NCBI GenBank assembly: GCA_039654915.1
Contig: CM077596.1
Location: 8,308,001 to 8,372,000, forward strand
DNA from: Aquilaria yunnanensis
Taxonomy: Eukaryota; Streptophyta; Magnoliopsida; Malvales; Thymelaeaceae
Reading direction: 5' to 3'
DNA length: 64,000 nucleotides
Shown here: positions 59,801 through 64,000 of the stretch, piece by piece
Layout: every line of letters begins with the position of its first letter
Numbering within the stretch: the stretch's first letter is position 1
Made by a program: the position numbers and the translations under genes
The notes under the pieces: generated by a model
Told to the model about the DNA's origin: nothing
What the model saw: only the letters and a program-made list of their open reading frames with translations
The model's database searches: none

Positions 59801-60182
59801 CCGTGCAGCTGCCTTGGCTGCTGCCATTAATTTGCAGCACAACCTAGCAAAAATCCAGGCGGATGCAATGCCTGAACATTATGAGGCAGAGCTGGAGATT
59901 AATGATTTTCCTCAGAATGCTAGATGGAAAGTCACCCACAAGGAAACTCTGGGCCCAATTTCAGAATGGACTGGAGCTGCCATCACGACCAGGGGCCAGT
60001 TTTTTGCACCTGGACGAATTCCTGGCCCAGGAGAGAGGAAGCTCTATTTGTTCATTGAGGGCCCTACTGAACAATCAGTCAAGAGAGCGAAAGCAGAACT
60101 AAAACGTGTCTTGGAAGATATCACAAACCAAGCTTTGTCAATCCCTGGAGGGACTCAGCCAGGCAGATACTCAGTTTTATAA
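56877..60182 (+). CDS. RH42: DEAD-box ATP-dependent RNA helicase 42-like (Prp5 homologue)
   Basis: Intact single-exon CDS, 1101 residues. Start: ATG opening MEDSKHRSKDD; the next ATG options would cut the basic domain. Residues 1-160 are an Arg/Asp/Glu/Ser-rich RS-like region, followed by acidic and coiled parts and the DPLD motif (305-308), which in yeast Prp5 contacts SF3b/U2 snRNP. Helicase core: PIQAQALP (Q motif), AKTGSGKT 500-507 (I), APTRELV (Ia), TPGRM (Ib), DEAD 613-616 (II), SAT 644-646 (III), ATSVAARGLD (V), HRVGRTGR 789-796 (VI). The tail is Ala/Gly-rich, with a KH-like end (about 1000-1090). Family role: ATP-driven remodelling of U2 snRNP at the branch site during pre-spliceosome assembly. 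Arabidopsis RH42/RCF1 is needed for splicing in the cold. All catalytic motifs are present, so it is likely functional. Confidence 0.97.
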   Translation: MEDSKHRSKDDPERSHCEKHRDREKRSRRSEREESSDSDRERSRHRDRRSRDEETEKSRDRKRDRDEDDRDKDRVKRERGRDREKRERDREDRDRDRRERDRDRDKERDREKRERERKSRDKERHRDRGHDTDDSDVEKEPGRKRRRRDNDEYRGRERERSINKLNRHGDDGEESLRKKSDDDSGKKQKTREEEAEDEQRKLDEDAEKRRRRVQEWQELKRKREECEREKRGEAPQAGKTWTLEGESDDEEAPTNFKSEDNVNVDDERSVNKEVADDIMKESKQGKDVPLSENGGDSVDGDDEIDPLDAFMNSMVFPEVEKLSSSVVSTTIADEQVDLKKDSRGGYSNGEHLNGSLKKSLGRIIPGEGSDSDYEDLENDDVTLEDEDDDEFMKRVKKTKAEKLSIVDHSKIEYKAFRKNFYIEVKEISRMTPEEVAAYRKELELKLHGKDVPKPIKSWHQTGLTSKILETIKKLNYEKPMPIQAQALPIIMSGRDCIGIAKTGSGKTLAFVLPMLRHIKDQPPVVAGDGPVGLIMAPTRELVQQIHNDIKKFAKGLGIRCVPVYGGSGVAQQISELKRGTEIVVCTPGRMIDILCTSGGKITNLRQVTYLVLDEADRMFDMGFEPQITRIVQNIQPDRQTVLFSATFPRQVEILARKVLNKPVEIQVGGRSVVNKDIKQLVEMRPESERFLRLLELLGEWYEKGKILIFVHTQEKCDALFRDLLKHGYPCLSLHGAKDQTDRESTISDFKSNVCNLLVATSVAARGLDVKELELVINFDAPNHYEDYVHRVGRTGRAGRKGCAITFISEEDSRYAPDLVKALELSEQVVPDDLKALADSFMAKVKQGLEQAHGTGYGGSGFKFNEEEDEVRKAAKKAQAKEYGFEEDKSDSDEEDEGIRKAGGDMSQQAALAQQIAALAAASKGTTASMPAISGGQLLQTIGLPVSLPGVIGGIPGTTAAIPGVGLTALQNDGAARAAALAAAINLQHNLAKIQADAMPEHYEAELEINDFPQNARWKVTHKETLGPISEWTGAAITTRGQFFAPGRIPGPGERKLYLFIEGPTEQSVKRAKAELKRVLEDITNQALSIPGGTQPGRYSVL

Positions 60183-61199
60183 ATGTAAGGTTAGAATCCT
60201 ACTTTTATCTGAATAGAAAGTTGTGTTTGTCATGGAAATGTATTGGATTTTGCAGATTGTTCTGATTGGTCCTTGTGCAGTGTGTTTAATGTTATTGATG
60301 GTATCTGTTCTTTCAAAGGTTAAAGAATTTTCAAAAAATTTGCAGTAGCTCGGTGTTGTTGTGAGCATGAATCTGTGGGTAACTTAAATTCTGGAATGAC
60401 AAGCAAAGAATCTGTTGACCCTGAGAATTTACCATATAATAAAAGGACATTTTTCACAAGTCATTTCATTCGTAAGCATTTATGCAGGCTTGTGTAGGTT
60501 AAAATTTGATGTATGAGGTTGAAATATTGAGTTCAATGTGTTGTGCGATAGTCTAGCTTGGTTGGAATGGCCTGTATGACACAACTAGTGAAATATGCAC
60601 TCTTCTGTTGTATAGGTTGATGGATTATGATCGGAGTTGTCCGGCAGATCTAGAAGTCAATGATTAGTGGTGGTGCATTTCCTTCTCAGAATTGGACTCT
60701 GCTTCCTCGTAGGGGACAAATGTGCATTTGTTCATGATACGAGAGCTTGGACTTTGGATTTAGTGACTTAAAAAAGGAAATCTGAAATTAGTTTTTCATA
60801 GATTATAGTGATAAGAGCAAAATATAGAAATATTAGGGATTTCATTGATTTAAACAATGAGAATTTGTGCCTTCTAACTGATTTCTGACTATTTATGGCT
60901 GAGGACTCAGTTTAAAGCTATAGAAGAGAAAATGACATCGTGGGCCATGTTAAAACATTTCTCAAATCTAGAAGTTAAGTGGAAGAGGGAAAGAATAGTT
61001 AGCTGAGTCAACACACAAGAAATTTTTATTTAAGGAAAATAACAGTGACGCAGAGTTCTAAACGTTTTGACCTTCAGTTTAGCTCTATTTGTGTTCAAAA
61101 GAGTAAAGAGATTCTTAGATGGTGATTCAAAACCTTAGTAAAAGGTGTTGTTAATTGCGCACAGTCAAGTCAATCTGGAATTGAAGAGGCTTAGGGAGG
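60183..61199 (+). other. 3' flank / probable 3'UTR of the RH42-like gene
   Basis: No ORF. A GTAAGG at 60185 with TTTTGCAG ending 60255 could be a small 3'UTR intron. The AATAAAAGG-like word near 60437 may be a polyadenylation element. Neither is proven. Confidence 0.4.
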
Positions 61200-61211
61200 A
61201 AGAAGAATCAG

Positions 61212-61649
61212 GTAAGTACTCTGAGCACTTCTGAAATTAGCTCACTATAAATCTAATGTTGAATTACCTAATGCGATAATTTATTTAGTCTGAATGATGG
61301 GATAATTTATCTCTGTTAGTATTAATATTCTGAAGGCTAGGGTTGCATTGCATGCTTGATTTCTTTGCGTTATGCTTGTTATGTTTGCTGGTTCTGTCAT
61401 TGAAGTTCTGATGCAAGCGAAGTTATGTAGCTTGTGGTGGTCTGCTGAAGATTAAGGTTCTAGATGTTACTCTTATGACCTACTCTGGCTCCAACGTGGT
61501 GAAGGATCAGATGCCACCAGATTTGAGGGCTCTCAGTCTGATGCTGCAGCTGTGAACATCGATCTGAAATTCAGAAGAAGACTTGTCTAGGTCTCTGTAA
61601 ATGATATGAGATTATTAAGATCTCATGGTTTTCTCTCTCTACTTTTCAG
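61212..61649 (+). other. Putative intron with strong splice sites, no ORF
   Basis: The donor AATCAG|GTAAGT (61212) and the acceptor CTCTCTACTTTTCAG|GA (ending 61649) are both near-consensus for plants and 438 bp apart. The flanking sequence has stops in all frames, so this would be a non-coding exon pair: an extended 3'UTR of RH42, a 5'UTR of another transcript, or a non-coding RNA. Confidence 0.45.
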
Positions 61650-63150
61650 GAAGAGATCAAGAATAAAGCATGCTTGTGATGTGTGAAGACTAATTTGCTT
61701 CACCCAAAAGGTAACAGGAATTGCTGCTCCTCTGTTGAATTCTCATAGTTAATTCTGCTTCATCAATGATATGACCAGTTGGAAAAAAAATTTGCTGATT
61801 TTGATGTATTAAGAGGTTTCTACCGTTTCTTTATTTTGCTTCAAATGCGCGGATTGCCAACTGTTGTTCTTCTTCTGTTAGAACTTGATAGGTAACAAAG
61901 CACTGTATCAAATATTTTACTCAAAACTGTTGACCACTTATCCATGTGCTTGTCCAGTAAAAGAAATCGTCTGCATTTTTTTGAACTCCGATGCTGCTGG
62001 CTTACCCGTGTTAAAGCATAATACCCATCGTTATGGGCGCTCTTCTCCTCTAGCTGCGGAAGTTCGGGTAAGTTTGGATGCCACTTTAGTTGCATGTTCC
62101 TGGAACTTAACCAGCATCACCATTATGTAAGATAGTGCGAAATGAGTGGCTCAAATTTCAGGACATTCTTCTTTGCTTCTAGAATTAAGCGAAGCTCCTT
62201 CTGTCGCTTCACCCTTTTGGCGGTAAAGAGGAAAGTAGTCAACTGTGCTCGACGGTCACAACTCCGGATGCGTATGAACTCTTAACTTTTAATCTCTTTC
62301 TTTGGTTAAAAAAGAAATAGAAAAAACCCATCGAGATGTTAATTGTCTTGTGGATTTTGAAGCATATTATTAAATGAAAAAAAAAACAAAAATGTAATAA
62401 AAATAATTATTTCCGACATTTAGTACCGAGGCTTCCTCTCTCCAATAGTGAGAGCTCAACCAGAATCTGATTTCATCTCATCTCATCTTTGGAAACCCAT
62501 CCTTTGCGCCAAGGTTCAGTTTTATCTTGTTATTTCGATTCCCTTTTAAGTCGCATTTATTCGATTCTTGTGGTTCTTGGTCTTATCCCCAATTTGATCT
62601 CAAACCTTAATCCTTCGTTCATCAAATTTGGAGGCTCCAAAATGTCTTCGTGTTAAAGCTCAATTGGATATTTCTAGACCATTGCCCATTGACTGTTTTG
62701 TGAGCTTTTCAAACGAAGCTCCTTGGGTGCGGTTCAAATATGAACAGATTTTCAAGCATTGCTAAAAATGCGAGTGGGACGCTTTAGATTACGGTGCTCA
62801 ATTCCTAGTTAGGAGACTACATCTCTTGTTAGACCTGAATGTTCTCATAATCATGGGCTTCCTACTTTGGCAACAGCTAGCCATTTTAGTACCCTTAAAT
62901 GACCCAGATTTCTGGCTAGAGTGTACCATGGCTCTCCTATGGATGAAGAGATTGTAGAAGGATCCCCAAAGGAGCTTGTTTGACAACATTGAAATTTTTG
63001 AAACCAATCAAGGAGCAGCCAAATATAAAATGAGAAGCGAATTGGTGACTGATATATTTCATTATCAGTTCTCTTCAAATAATGAAGTTGGCCAAGCAAT
63101 TCCAAATGCTACTGCTGTTATAAAAAAAAAGTATAAGAAAATTCAGAGGT
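61650..63150. other. Intergenic sequence, nothing recognised
   Basis: No conserved gene. ORFs at 61841-62130 and 62798-63158 overlap on both strands and match nothing known. The pyrimidine-rich stretch near 62435-62520 could be a leader of an interrupted gene; no evidence beyond composition. Confidence 0.4.
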
Positions 63151-64000
63151 GGATTTGATGGCTAGGTTGGTTTGTCGCAAACGACGTTTGGAGGTTGAAA
63201 TTGAGTAGTCATGCTCTTTTCCCTTTCAAGAAGAGACGACATGATAATTCGGCTTTGGGGAAGAATATATGTTGGGGAGATATTTCCGAGTCAAAGAATT
63301 CAATCGAGCACGGTTCCTTCAAATTTAGAAAGGTACAACTAGTTGAAGATATCGAAGGCCACTTTTTTTGAGGCAGTCAAGTGTTCCATCCCCAGGGAGC
63401 CACCGGACTAGGTTCAGACTTTTGTTCTAGGATTTTTTTTTTATTTCTAAGGACTATTTTTCTGAACAGAAAAAAATTATTTCAATAACACTAAAAGAAA
63501 AAAGAAGGGTTTTTTTTTGTTATTTTGAGTCAAGGGATAATGACGGAAATGGAAAACAAGTGGTGTTGCTGAAAAAGAGAAGAAAGAACAACTCTATACG
63601 CTTTTGGTTGCCAACTTTTTTGTTAACTAGCTGTTGATCGAATGACAGGTTTTAAACATCAAAACAAGAATGATTTTGGCTAATCCCATGAAAATTGCGT
63701 ACGTTCTTTGTCAGCCAATTGATGGTAGCGTACAATCGACCTATGATAAGGACCCCACAAACTCCATGAAGATATTAAGTCTCAGTTACCGGGACCGGGC
63801 CAACATGCAGTTGTCCACCATGTGAAATGCTTGCGGGGGAAACATCGTCCTTTGTGTATTTTTCTCATGGAAACAAAACTGCCGGGTAAGGAAGTTGCTA
63901 CTAAGTTTCAAAATATGGGCTTTTCATATGTAGTTTGGGTTGATGCAACAAGAAGTTGAGGCATTTGGATAGCTTGGATTAATAAATTTGTGTAAGATGT
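63151..64000 (+). pseudogene. LINE (L1-type) remnant reaching the endonuclease start
   Basis: Near 63166, MARLVCRKRRLEVEIE resembles the basic linker before the endonuclease in plant L1 elements. From about 63833, LRGKHRPLCIFLMETKLPGKEV, then FQNMGFSYVVWVDATRS, then GIWIAWINKFV, matches the N-terminal part of the L1 apurinic-like endonuclease (EEP fold; consensus P-D-I-x-F-L-x-E-T-K-L). The catalytic Glu in METK is present. One stop sits where Gly-Gly is usual. The element continues past the window edge, so RT cannot be assessed. Confidence 0.75.

Noticed and set aside
1..64000. CRISPR-like arrays, phage or bacterial defence systems
   Set aside because: No spaced direct-repeat arrays or prokaryotic genes; the sequence is plant nuclear DNA.

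Overview
This is nuclear DNA from a flowering plant, probably a dicot; the species cannot be told from the sequence. The evidence is one intact plant gene, a Prp5/RH42-type DEAD-box spliceosomal RNA helicase at 56877-60182, in a landscape made almost wholly of nested, decayed plant transposable elements (Ty1/copia, Tat-, Athila- and Tekay-type Ty3/gypsy, Helitron, Mutator-like, Stowaway-like and LINE). No tRNA, rRNA, CRISPR or bacterial-type operon was seen.

Region 1 (1-25683) is one old Ty1/copia element, entering from the left edge and cut into four pieces (1-1215, 17868-20437, 21404-21837, 25138-25683). The first insertion is a minus-strand, gag-protease-only Athila/Tat-type element (1216-17867), itself split by a plus-strand Tat-type element (6737-16204) that carries an antisense ORF downstream of pol. 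The other two insertions are solo LTRs, each with a perfect 5-bp target-site duplication (TSD): ACTAA for 20438-21398 and CCTTC for 21838-25137.

Region 2 (25684-41204) is AT-rich. It holds a Helitron helicase C-terminus directly after the copia LTR, several kb of unrecognised DNA with microsatellites, a Stowaway-like MITE, a truncated chromovirus (32887-35450), and another probable solo LTR (36463-38995).

Region 3 (41205-56463) is a stack of terminal-inverted-repeat (TIR) elements and chromoviruses. It contains a Mutator-like element with a 9-bp TSD and a possible captured exon (41214-41980), a 353-bp MITE, and a second Mutator-like element (42809-56463) that captured a UDP-glycosyltransferase fragment. 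The left TIR of the second element received a Tekay-type solo LTR (TSD CCTAA), and that LTR was in turn hit, head-on, by a full-length element of the same family (44329-53988, TSD AAACA). Removing the insertions in order leaves a Mutator-like element of about 1.5 kb, ending about 400 bp upstream of the helicase start codon.

Region 4 (56474-64000) holds the helicase gene with its 5' leader, a downstream stretch with a convincing splice-site pair but no ORF, and the start of a LINE endonuclease domain at the right edge. The helicase is the only gene I would call functional. The transposon coding regions are all broken, in the Tekay-type copy largely by changes that look like C-to-T transitions.
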